Origin: Branchipolynoe longqiensis
Lineage: Eukaryota; Annelida; Polychaeta; Phyllodocida; Polynoidae
Reading direction: 5' to 3'
DNA length: 64,000 bases
Assembly (NCBI GenBank): GCA_030323885.1
Contig: CM059198.1
Span: forward strand, 75,849,045 to 75,913,044
The translations under genes were made by a program, and so were the position numbers. Shown one piece after another: positions 33,750 to 46,500 of the stretch (within the stretch, counting starts at the first letter, position 1; each line of letters opens with the position of its first letter). Under the pieces are notes generated by a model. That model was not told where the DNA came from and did not search any database. It saw nothing but the letters and a program-made list of their open reading frames with translations.

Positions 33750-34418
33750 AGTTGCATAGTCCGATGATTTTTACTTTTTGTTATTTTCTGAGATAAATAT
33801 ATACGGTTGGTCGTTTGAAACTGCCGAACTTTGGGTTGAGGTGAATTTTATTTTAAATAGTTAAAGCTGCATAGTCCGATGAAAACATAAAATTTTCAAA
33901 ACAAAAACAATTATCCAGATTTGATTCTACATATCCAAATTAGATACTGGTACACTTATTAAGCACTTGTCGCCACATAGAATGGCATACAGAGCCAATT
34001 TAATAGAACTTGTTACTGCAGAAGCCTATGGTGTCAGACTTTTGGCGTGCTTGCCAAAATTATTTGTGGATGGTTGTATTTCAAATATCATAAAAGTTAC
34101 TTCAAATTAAAGTAAGGGAAGCTATAACAATCAATTTAATATATTTAACTCAGAAACTCAAAACCATCGGACTATGCAACTTTAACCTTAGAGATATTTG
34201 AAGTGCAACCATGCAAAATTAATTTTGGCAAGCATGCATGCCAAAACTCTCAGTAACTTCTAGTAATTTCTACAGTAACATGTCCTATCATGCCCGAGTA
34301 TTCCCTTCTATTTGGCAACAGATATTTAATAAGTGCACTGATATCTAAGTTAGACATGTGGAATGAAGTTTAAATAATTGATTATGGTTTGATGATGTTT
34401 TCATCGGCCGATGCAGCT
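33750..34418 (+). mobile_element. TTAA-MITE (outer copy, split)
   Basis: TTAA flanks lie at 33746-33749 and 34419-34422, with termini AGTTGCATAGTCCGATG and GATGCAGCT. The copy is interrupted at 33865-34181 by an inverted copy of the same family. Confidence 0.8.
33865..34181 (-). mobile_element. TTAA-MITE nested inside another copy
   Basis: TTAA on both sides (33861-33864 and 34182-34185), termini AGCTGCATAGTCCGATG and CATCGGACTATGCAACT. Removing it with one TTAA restores the outer element. Confidence 0.85.
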
Positions 34419-34520
34419 TTAAAGCAACATTCTGTTATCAGTTTTCTCACCTGACTAAATTTGTTACATGTATTTGCAGCTTTAACTTTAAACCCACTGG
34501 GAACTCCCTGAATCACAAAG

Positions 34521-34574
34521 ATGGTCAAGGAAGGTAAAGCAGCATGGAAGACCAAGTACTTCGAGAAGATCGTG
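34521..34574 (+). CDS. RPLP0: RPLP0 coding exon 2
   Basis: The exon starts at 34480 after TATTTGCAG, with 41 nt of leader. Eighteen codons from ATG end in phase 0 before GTGAGT. Confidence 0.95.
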
Positions 34575-37500
34575 GTGAGTGAGCATTTTATTATTTCTTA
34601 TAGTGTTCATTTTCATTGCTTAAGTATGTGAACCTTTTAAAATCTTGATTTGAATTGAACCATGGCCTCATTGTTCTATACTAGTTTGATTGTTGATATT
34701 CACTGGTTAACGTTCACAAAATGTCAATATTTTTTTTAGTGAATCCTGTTCTTATGTGACGTTAGATATTGCTAGAACATAAAACCCAAACAAGAAATGG
34801 TTAGGGATGTGCGATAATAGTCTCAAGGACTTGAAACCTGACTTCAATCATTTGCCTGTGATTCCCTGACGGTGGGTACAGGCAGGAACATTAAAAAATG
34901 TGCATCGTTTGCAATATATTTATTCTTGTAGACATTGCAATTACAAGCCCAAAAACTATATATATATATAAATATTTTGAATTAAAAGTGGAAGTTTGAC
35001 CAATTATATAAACGGTGGTACCATGTGAGGGGAATTCTGATGATCAATTTCCATTGTACACATAGAGGAATTTAAAATGCTAATTAGTGAAGCAGATTTT
35101 TAAAGTGCAATTATAATGGGGAAACAACAATTCTGATTTTCAAAACATGGTGTTTTCTTCCAAAACTGCAACAATGCTCAATTAATGCAAAATAGTTCAA
35201 CTATTCAGAACAGTGCAATAGCCTTTTTCCCCCCCAGACTTCTATGTGGAGAATCAAAGGGTATTTGCATCCGAAACGGTGTAATTGTTTGTATGTGATA
35301 TTTTTCAATCTTTGAAAGCTCATTGCAGCAAAACAATCTTTGGAATCTTCCTCAAATTTGGCACAGTATTACAATAACAATTCATTGAGACTAATAGATA
35401 TTATTTGTATGCAATATTATGTCCCAAAATATATATTGAATTGCTTGTTTTCGGAGTTGTTTTCATTGACACCAGTGAAGGAGTATTGACCTAATACTAC
35501 CATAATACAAATGGATTTTACATCAATGAAAACTTATTATATATTCAATCCAACATCAGATAGAACAAATGTTGATCTTCTATGTTGTGCAATTTAATCA
35601 AAATCCATGAATATTGATGGGGGGAAAAGCACCATTCCTCTATTTTTTCATGGTACAGTCGGTACCTACTGACAGTGCTAATTGGGGCAGGAGGCGAGTC
35701 GCGTTCTCGCAGAAATTTGTCATTGGTGCCAGTCTTTTTTTCTCTTATCTTGTTCTTTACCTGTCATTCATGTACCGATGTTTTCCCTGTAATCGTCTAT
35801 CTATATTGTTGTAGATTTGTTTACTGTGTAGTGGCAATTGTCATTAGGGCTGGAAGTCCAGTGCATTAGCACTTACATGTTATTCAGAGGAATACAAATA
35901 ATGGGGTGGGGGGAAGTTTCGGCCTGGTTTCCATGTGATTTTTTAAGAAAAACACAAAAAAACAAACAGTTTCATCCCTAAATGATTTTGGTCATTATTA
36001 CAGTGTTACTTGTGGAGTTAAACAAAGGTAGCCTTGTAGAGAGTGATTAATTTGACTCGCATTACCACATCAATATTACAGTTGTCACGCTGTAACCAGG
36101 CATCATGCTGATTCATTGAAACATTTTTGGGCGGCTATGCTGCATGATTTGATAATCCATTTTTAAAGTTGTTAATATTATTTTTCCTTCCCCGTCAGTG
36201 TGACTGACATTCTGGATATCGACAAAATTGTTGGATTTTTCATAAATTCTGAGACTCGCCTGCCTGCGTATGCAACATTTACTTAGCTATTGTTCCATTT
36301 CGCTGATAGCAATTGTTCGACGAGAACCCCAAGTGCTTCATCGTGGGTGTTGACAATGTGGGCTCGAAGCAGATGCAGCAGATTCGTGCCTCCCTTCGGG
36401 ACAATGCTGACGTGCTCATGGGGAAGAACACCATGATGCGCAAAGCTCTGCGTGGTCACCTCGACAAGAACCCGGCCATTGAGAAGTGGGTGTTCGCTGC
36501 CATTCCTAAATTTGTCGGGATAATGTGACTGGGATATTGGTTCATGGTAGTGGCCTGGTCTCCCAATGGGGCAAGTAACTGTTGCATGTCTTTTGACACT
36601 AGTTGGGTTTTTTCAAAGAAAAATTGATGGGACAAATTCTCACTTTTAATAAATATGGCCTTCACTGCTGATGTGTAAAATTACCGTCTGAATATTTCGT
36701 CTGATGGAATACATGGTTCTAATTTAGTGCTAGAAACATTGGATAAGATGCTACCTGAACAACAGGCAACAGAAAACAAAAATAAACAATACACTATCAG
36801 ACAACCAACCTGTCACATGTGGTGTACCCCAAGGGTCAGTGTTAGGGCCACTACTCTTTATAATCTATATAAACGACCTTGAAAAATGGTTGCAAAACTG
36901 AATGCCTCCAACTATATGCAGATGACACAGTCATATACGCAAATGGCACCACAGAGGAGGAGGTAATAACTAAACTAAATAAACTCCTACTAAAACTAGA
37001 TGAGTGGTGTGAGTCCAACAAAATAACCATCAACACAAGCAAATCAAAAACAGTACTCTTCTCGCATAAACAAATGCCAGAAAGAAAACTACACTGTAAG
37101 TTAGGAAACCAAACACTAGAAAATGTAGACCATTACAAATACCTAGGCCTTGAGTTGGACAGCCAACTAAACTACAACCTATGTATAAATAAAATTATAC
37201 AAAAAGTAAACCACAAACTGTGGCTATTTGCAAAGCTAAGAGACTACATGACACAAGAAATGTCAATAAAAATCTTCAAGGGCATGGTGCTCCCCTATTT
37301 TGACTATGGAGATGTAAACTACATGGGTGCGAGAAAAGAACTACTAAAAAAACTGCAAACACTGCAGAACAGAGCCCTAAAAATCTGTCTAAGAGTAGAC
37401 AAGCTGCACCCAACCTATGACATACACAAAAGAACCAAAGTGAAACTACTAGAAAATAGGAGAATAATTCATTTGAAAACATTAGCATATACCTATAGTC

Positions 37501-40500
37501 AAAACAGTAAACTTCTAACAAAACCACAAAGGGCTACTAGAGCAAATAATGCACCACTACTAAAGCAGACCAGAAGCCGAATAAAAGCTCATGAGAGAAG
37601 CACGCTGGAAATGGCTGCCAAGTTGTGGAATGCCCAAACGGTAAAGGAACGACAAATTCCTGACCTAAAAACCTACAAAAAATATCTGTGCAAAATAAGG
37701 CTAGGAAACCCCCAGTAAGCTGCACTGCAAAGGGGCATGTGATATGTCACGGCCCACCAGCGGGATGCCCAATGGAAGGTAACCATGCCAAAAGTAGCCA
37801 GATAACACACCACACAGCTACGTACAAGCCTATGATATGTAAATAGGAGTAGGCTAGTCTAGTAATAAGAGTAGAAAAATAAAAACATATATACCAAGAA
37901 AATCCAAAAAAAAACTAACATAGGCTACTAACCATACCAACCAATTATCTATCTGCTACTGAAATGCAGGCAATCAAATACCTTATCAGCAGCCACTGTG
38001 TGGTAAGATAACACCAACACTACAACTGGCCAGCATTGAAAACAAGCCTGGGTACCCGGGCTTATATGCTATGGACAGTATAAATACAGCCTCAATAAAA
38101 AAAAAAATTGTTTAGCTTCCTTTCTAAATACATAATTGCTATGATGATGACCGTTACGTCGGTTGTGAGTCGCAGTAGTGTTCCCAGAGCCAGAAATGGC
38201 TGAACCCACTGGGATCCGCGTCTCGCAGTGACCAAGGAACTGGCCATGTGGCCTGTCTGAGCTAAATTGTTGTGGAATTTATTTTGTTGGCCGGTGGCGA
38301 AATCGGTTTTGCACAGGCTCGATTTACTAAATTTATACTTGTCGCTACCTAGCCTGGGGCTTGGCATTACTAGGATATGGCAATGACCGGTTAGCTCAGT
38401 GTCAGGATAATGTGACCGCATATCTGGTCATGGTGCTGATGGTCCCAGTGGGGCAACACTATAAAGTCACTGAGTGCTCCTGCTCTGGGAGATCGGGGGT
38501 TCGAACCAATGTCGAGTCAAAGCAATGATACTTCGCGCTTCCTAGTCTGGTGCTTGGCATTATTAGGATAGAGCAAGGAGCAGGTTAGCTCAGTGTCGGG
38601 ATAATGTGACTGAGTGGGATATCGGGTCATGGTGCTGGTGGCCTGGCCTCCCAGTGGGGCAGCACTATAAAGTTGCCATGAGTGCGCACGGTTAAAAGTC
38701 GGTACAGGTCCTGATATGACCTAGGATGTAAAACAAACAAACTGTTGCAGTGATGACGACCATTATGTCGGTTGTGAGTCGCAGTAGTGTTCCCAGAGCC
38801 AGAAATGGCTGAACCCACTGGGATCCGCGTCTCACAGTGACCAAGGAACTGGCCATTTGGCCTGTCTGAGCTAAATTGTTGTGGGCGTTTGCAAAATTTT
38901 GCCAACCCTATGGTATTGCTTTCTTGGGTCCCTCACTCGTTAGTATAGGCAGGATTGCCAACCATTATGGTTTCGCCGTAAGGTGTACAATATATTTATG
39001 TCCCCATCACTGTACACTGTTCATTTAGTTATATTATATAAATCGTACGGATTAATGAACCAAACTGGATGGCCGAATGAGTTAGTGTCAGTCTCCCTGG
39101 TAGATCGTGGGTTTGAACCCTGGTCGAGTCAAACCAATGACTTAAAAATTGATACTTGTCGCTTCCTAGCCAGGTGCTCGGCATTATTAGGATAGTGCTC
39201 AGTGTCAGGATAATGTGACTGAGTGGGATATCAGGTCATGGTGCTGGCGGCCTGGTCTCCCAGTGGGGCAGCACTGTAAAGTTGCCATGAGTGTGCACTG
39301 TTACAAGTCGGTACCCATCCTGATATGATGTTGCTAGGACGTGAAACAAATTAAACAATACAGATTAATGTACATAATAGCAGATTTATGGGGAGTGCTG
39401 ATAACATTGGAAAATGCAAAACCACATCCCAAGGGATGTGGTTTTGCATTTTCCAATGTTATCAGCCTCATGGCTGTAATTCATTACCCATACACCTGAT
39501 GAAATGGCTGAATTTGGAGTGCCCGTCTCCTTTTTGGTAGGTTGAGATTCAAATCCTGGCTGAGTCAAGCCAATGACTTAGAAGTTGATACTTGTTACTA
39601 CCTAGCCTGGTGCCACGCTTAAACGACCACCCCTACTGCAGAGAGAATGTGGTCTCATAAGGGAGGTGGTGAGAGGGTATTGTCATGTATAATAACTAAT
39701 GCCTAATCTTATAGACTAGCTAATATAGTGAGGAGAAAAGAGAATTTGGAACATCTTCTATTCTTAGTAAAGAAGAAAAGTAACAATACACAAATATGTA
39801 CTTATAACATATATTCTTAATTACAAAGTGTACTGTTAAATATAAGTTCTCAATGGTATGATATTACACTCACAACTGTCCATATGGATGATAGATACAC
39901 TCAGTCCTCTTGGTGCTTAATCCATATCTCAGTTGCCTTGAGGAATTGATGGAGATATATTATCCACTGTCTGTAAGCTGTAGCCAACCATACAGAGAGT
40001 CTCAGTTGATGATGGATTTACATGTCAGGCTAAGCAGCAGTGATGTGGGAAAAGGCAGACACAACAGTCAACAATCCTACTGATGGCCATTGGTCAATAT
40101 TGTACAGGGATGAAAGATATCCGCGATTCCGTGGATTTCCGGGATTTTTTAATCCCGCAGCACCATTAGTGTATACTAATATGTGGTTCTAACGCCGCAG
40201 CACTATCAGCATACACTATTGCCCCGTCCTGATATGACCTTAGATGTTGCTAGGACGTAAGACCACAACAAACAAACTAATATTAATAGATGCTCCAAGC
40301 ATCGCAGCACTATCAGCGTACACTACTAATACATGCTTCAAATGGTGCAGCACTTTCAACGTATACCAATATATATGAAACCCGACTTCCGGGAATTTTC
40401 CGCGATTCCCTGACAATGCTAAACCTATGGTAGAATATCAGCATTTCCGCTTTTTTTTCACAGAGACCACTTTCATCCCTGATTGTAGAAGCTCAGCAAG

Positions 40501-43500
40501 TTGAATCCATCCCATAAGCTGTAACTAGCCAGATCAGGTTTCAGGCCTAACTGACTTGGAGATGTTGATGCCTCGATGTCTGGGAGTAGAGTCCTGAGAG
40601 TGTGTGACTACATCCTTAAATGGTTGCTGGGTAGGCCAGTCCTAGCAAAGAGATGGGATGAGTAGGACAGCCCAAACATTTGCTCCAACCACTATAAAAG
40701 GCAATACCTGTTAGGAAGCAGTCTCCATATATTCACTGCTATGTTACAGTATGGACAGAGGGAGTGACCCATTTAAAATGTCATAATCATGCTAGTTAAT
40801 TATACCATCACATATAATCACACTTGTTTTAAAATAGCACATTAAGTAATTAAAACTAGTTTTTTAATACAATATAATCATTTTTGGTTGTCTTCAAATA
40901 CATGGAGGAAATGGTCCTTGGTCGCATTAGGCGGGTGGTTATTGGTGATGGGTAATTTGTTGTTAAAATATGTTGCTGCATTGGAATTCTGACCGTTTAT
41001 GGCGGGTGGTCGTTGTTTAGGGTGGTCCACTGTACTAGGATAGGACATGGAGTAGTCGAATGGGCAAGACCACAATTATCCACAAATTTTGTCTGCATAC
41101 TCAAGTAATGTAGTCTAGGTGACTGGATGTTACATTTAATATAATGCATGTTGTATGGTCTATCCTTTCCATGAGTAATGTTGCTGTTGCAGTGATGACG
41201 ACCATTACATTGGTTGTGAGTCGCAGTAGTGTTTCCAGAGCCAGAAATGGCTGAACCCACTGGGATCCGCGTCTCGCAGTGGCTGAGGAAATGGCTGTTG
41301 GCCTGTCTGAGCTCAGCGCTTGCTATTATTCTAAATTAACTGGTCCCCCCACGACCCCGAATCCTCTTACGCAAGAAATTATAGTATTATATATTGTCTG
41401 GGTTAGTTTCTGGGTGTGAGAAGCTAACCACTCCTTTGTGAGAACAGACCAAGTAAAACAAGAAAACATTTTATCCTTTTTGAGGGCAGAAGGTCTGTAC
41501 CACCTCATCTAGCTTACTAAATAAATTCTATCAATTATAATAAAACCTTCAATTTTTTAAGGGAATTTATTTCCCTTTGCCAGAAATATATAACTAAACT
41601 TTTAAATTTAATGACTGTCTATTGACGCAACATTGATTGTATGCTTTTACATGTAAAAGCGATGATTTTAACCCAAAAAAACCCAAAGATTTCTCGCCGT
41701 GAATAAGCCCTATGCTGCAGATGCGGTGTAAAGCAACCACCAATCTGGGTATGAGATTGGTTGTAATTTGTTTTTGCAGTTTACCTTGTTGCAATGGGAC
41801 TAGGCAGGATGGTCAAGTGGGTAAGATGGCGGGTGGGTTTCCTGTGTTTGATCCCTGGCTATGTTAAACCAAATATATGGCTGGTTCTGCTTCAGTATAA
41901 TGTGAGATCTTAGATCATGGGTAGTTTCTACAAATAAGCGACAGTATATTCATCTCCCTGGTTAACTCCGCATCAGGCTAATGCAGGATCTGCACAATGC
42001 ATGGAAAGTTTTGAAAAGGTTCATTTGAAAACCTTGAATTTAACCTATTTTGGGTAATTAGTCTTGAAAAGCCTTAAATTCCATTGAACTGTTTCTGCTG
42101 ATCTAGATTAAGTCTGTCGCCATTGGTTTTTATCATCACATGTGTTTGGGAAATCTGGTCGTAGCACCATCGGCCTCGTCTCCCATGGGGCCAGCACTAT
42201 GAAGTCACCATGAGCTTGCACTGTTACAAAGTCAGTACCCGTCCTGATATCATCAGCTGTTTCCAGGACATAACAACAAACAAACATGACCGTAGATGTT
42301 TCCAGGACATAAAACACCCAACCTTTTACTCGGTGTTGCAGGATCCTTCCCCACCTGAAGGGAAATGTTGGCCTGGTGTTCACCAAGTGCGACCTGGCTG
42401 AGATCCGCGACAAGATTAACGGCAACAAGGTGGCGGCTCCCGCCAAGGCGGGCGCGATGGCCCCGATCGACGTGTCCATCCCAGCTCAGAACACGGGCCT
42501 CGGACCAGAGAAGACCTCGTTCTTCCAGGCCCTGTCCATCCCCACCAAGATCGCCAGGGGCACCATTGAAATCCTGGTCAGTTTGAAAAACAAATATTAA
42601 TTCAAATAATTCTGCTTTTTAATGTGTTACTGTAATCCTGCTGTTTAAAGGGTTTTTACGGTCCCTGGAATCTCATTTCCATTCAGCTGAAAGTATAACT
42701 TTGGGCAGTCATCGAGACTGCCACTGTCAATTAGTCGCCGACGCGTAGCCGATTGGCAGAGCGCAGCTCCAGTCGGCGGTCGAGTCAACATGCTATAAGA
42801 TGCTTTCACCCTGGCTGATTATAGATGGCGACGTCAGACGATCAGTCATGAGTCAGGTGCTCGCGCAGCCATGAGTCTGATGCACTCAATCGTACCTTCT
42901 AGATGATGCCAGGATGTAAAGAAACAAACCAAAATTTCACCATTGTTGTTTTTTCTTGAAATCCGAAAGAAAATAGTTTTGAATTCCTATTTTAAAAAAT
43001 AGCCTTGAATTCCACATCTTCACATGTGTTTAATGGGTCATTGTTTAAAGCGGCATAGTCCGTTTACTCTGGTTTGAAGTAACTTTTTATTTCAAAAAGT
43101 GCAAACATGTAAAATTAATTTAGGCATGCATGTCAAAACTCTGGCCATGGTCTGTTAAATGGTTTAGTACCCTCTTTGAAGAAACAAGTGCTTAACGAGT
43201 GCGTCAGTTGGCTATGGAGAATCAAATCTAGGTCAGTGTTTTGGTTTTGAAAATTTGCTGTTTTTATTGGACTATGCGGCTTTGAATTGAGTTTAAGTGG
43301 TGGTGTTCCACAAACATGAACCACACGATCAATGGCAGTAGGATGAAGACAATCCTTCGCAGAGGACTAGTCTGTGTCGTTCAGACAGTCCGACCTCCCG
43401 TGACCTGCATCTTGTCATAGTTACACTGACTACTGCTGTTGTCGTAGATGTTTTTGATTTGTGAATTAGATTGCTACTATTTGACACATTTTTGCCTCTT

Positions 43501-46500
43501 GAATCGGGTTATTTGGCATCGATGTGATCGTTTCAGATTCTCCTAAGTTCATCCACCTAAGTTCACACTTGTCGCTTCCTAGCTTGGTGCTCGGCATTAT
43601 TAGGATGGTGCAAGGGCTGGTCAGCTCGGTGTCAGGATAATGTGATTGGGTGGGATATCGGGTCGTGGTGCCGTGGCCTGATTTCCCAGTGGGGCAGCAC
43701 TATAAAATCTCCATTAGTGCGTACTGTCACAAGTTGGTACCCACCCTGATATGACCTTAGATGTTGCTAGGATGTCAAACAAACAAACAAACCTAAGTTC
43801 ATCCAAGTTTCCATGTGTGCATATGAATGTGATTTTAATCCAAATTGGACGCGGTGACTGAATGGGTAGAATGCGGGAGTTCGATTCCCAGCCGAGTCAG
43901 ACCAATGGCGTACAAAATTGATACTTGCCTGACAGTTGGCATTACTAGAATGGGTCATATACTGGTTTGCTCAGTGTCACGATAATGTAGGAAAAGGTTT
44001 GTGGTGCCAGCAGCCTGGCGTCCCAGTGGTGCAGCACTATGAAGTCGTCATAGGTTAGTACCTCGCCGTGAATATGGCCTTTGCTGCCGACATGGTGTAA
44101 AACAACCATCAATCAAATCAATCAATCAACAAGTGACCTATCCTCATATTACTGTTTCCAGGATTCAAAATCGAAAAGTTGAACGTCTGTCTCCCGTTTT
44201 GATAGATCGTGGGATTTGAACCCTCGTCGAGTCCAACCAATGACTTAAAGTTCGATACTTGTCGCTTCCTAGCCAGGCGTTCGGCATTATTAGGGTATAG
44301 CAAGGACTGGTTAGCTACGTATCAGGATGATGTGACTGGGAGATCGGGTCATATGATCCCAGCATCCTGATCTCTCAGTGGGCAGCACTATAAAGTCACC
44401 ATGAGTGCACACTGTCACAAGTTGATACCCGTCCTGATATGACCGTAGATGTTTCCAGGATGTAAAACCCAAACAAATGCGTTGTCTGCAGACTTGGTGT
44501 GAACGCGAATTGTGAATCTTTTCAGAACGATGTGAAGATGGTGACTGCCGGAGAGAAGGTGGGCGCGTCTGAAGCGACCCTGCTGAACATGTTGAAGATC
44601 TCGCCGTTCTCTTACGGCCTCATCATCCAGCAGGTGTACGACTCCGGCACCATTTTCAGCCCTGATGTGCTCGACATAACCAACGACGACCTGTGTGCTC
44701 GCTTCATGCAGGTGAGTGCCCAGCTGTTTGCTACTGCTCTCTTTGCTGGTGGAGGAGTTTAACATATTTGATGTCCAGACAGTTGTTTACTACCGCTCTC
44801 GTTGCCGGTGGAGGAGTTTAGCGTGTTTGATATCCAGACAGTTGTCTAATACAGCTCTCGTTGCTAGTGGGGAGTTTTACCGTGTGTGATGTCCAGACAG
44901 TTGTCTAATACCGCTCTCGTTGCTAGTGGAGGAGTTTAGCATGTTTGATGTCTGAACAGTTCTTTACTACAGCTCTCTTTATCACTCTTCACTTTTTGCT
45001 CTTTTCGTCCTATGTTACTAAATAACTTGTTCTACTTGCAATGATGACTACCTTTTATCTGTCAATCCCCTGACAATGAGTTTTATTATCCCATGGAGAG
45101 ATTGGAATCTGAGCAAGTATTTTTACATTTAAGTTTGAATAACCTTTGTTCTGGTCCTGGTAGAGGTGGCCACCATCACTTGTGTACAAGTTTGGTGTCC
45201 CAGACGAGTTTTTGAATGGTTAATTGAAAGTTCGTTCTGTTCTGTCCCATTCCATCTTGACGGTTAAACCCAAACAGGGAATTGGGCAATATGGTGGGTT
45301 TGTTCATTTCAACCTTTAACCAAATAAGCAATAACGCTAATAAAAATAGATATGTGTAAGGCTCTGACCATGGGTGCATTCAGTACCTGCCTATTTTATA
45401 TTCATCTAACCACTAAATGGTCTACAGTTTCGAAATTTTGACATGCCTCCTACTAATAGGTGATATTCCGTAACCTAGAGAAAGCAGACGTTATGGCCGC
45501 AGTGTTGTACAATTGTAGCTACGGACAACTTTTGTTTAAAATGAGCTAAAAATAGCACTCATTTGTTACACAGCATCGCTCACTCTTTTCACACTGTCTT
45601 TTATATTATCAGGCACTCAATAAAAATTTAATTTCCACATTAATGAATTAAAAGAGTGTTTGTTTTACTGACAGATTCTTGTATCGTTTAGTGTTTTTTA
45701 GCCAGCTTATTAACGTAGCAAGTTTTCACTTGTAAATAACCTATCGTGTCTGATTTTCGTACTTGCAAAGAGCATATGTTTACAAAGCTCTTGCCAAAAA
45801 GAATGACATTTGATACATCTGTTAAGCAAGACAAGTGTATCAAATAATCATTCAAATGCTTTAAAAGTGTTTTTATCCACCTAGAAATGAGTAATATCGG
45901 TAACTTTCGTGTCCTGACCGTTATGTTCAGAAGTTATTTTTCTTCTGTACATAACGATGTCTGCTTTTTGTCAGTGACCAAATGTAACTTTTCCAAATAA
46001 ATAATTCTTCAGTCACCTAAGTATTTGTTTGCGTTTTGTAGGTGTTTATTTCAAGCAACAGAACTTGAATACAAGTTGTGTATGCAAGATGAGTACGGTA
46101 GTGAGTTTCTTCTGAAGTACAAAGTCAAAATACAAACTTTCTTGCTCTAAATTATAACTCATTCCTCAGGAGATATTCCCCACAACACAGTGCATGTACT
46201 TTTATACCCCTGTTGCCACTTTTATTTGATGGCTATAGTGTAACACTTTCAGTACCCATGATCTGAGCCGTACACATATATTAAATACTGGATAATATCC
46301 TTTTTAAAAAGTGTAGCAACCCCATAGTTTGGTTTCTTTGTTGGACCAGCATTATTTTAACCTCTACTGCGTTAGAAGTTTGGCTCTCTTGCTCCCAAGT
46401 TACGGAATAACTTGTTCTACTTGCAATGATGACTACCTTTTATCTGTCAATCCCCTGACAATGAGTTCATTATCCCATGGAGAGGTTGTAATCTGAGCAA

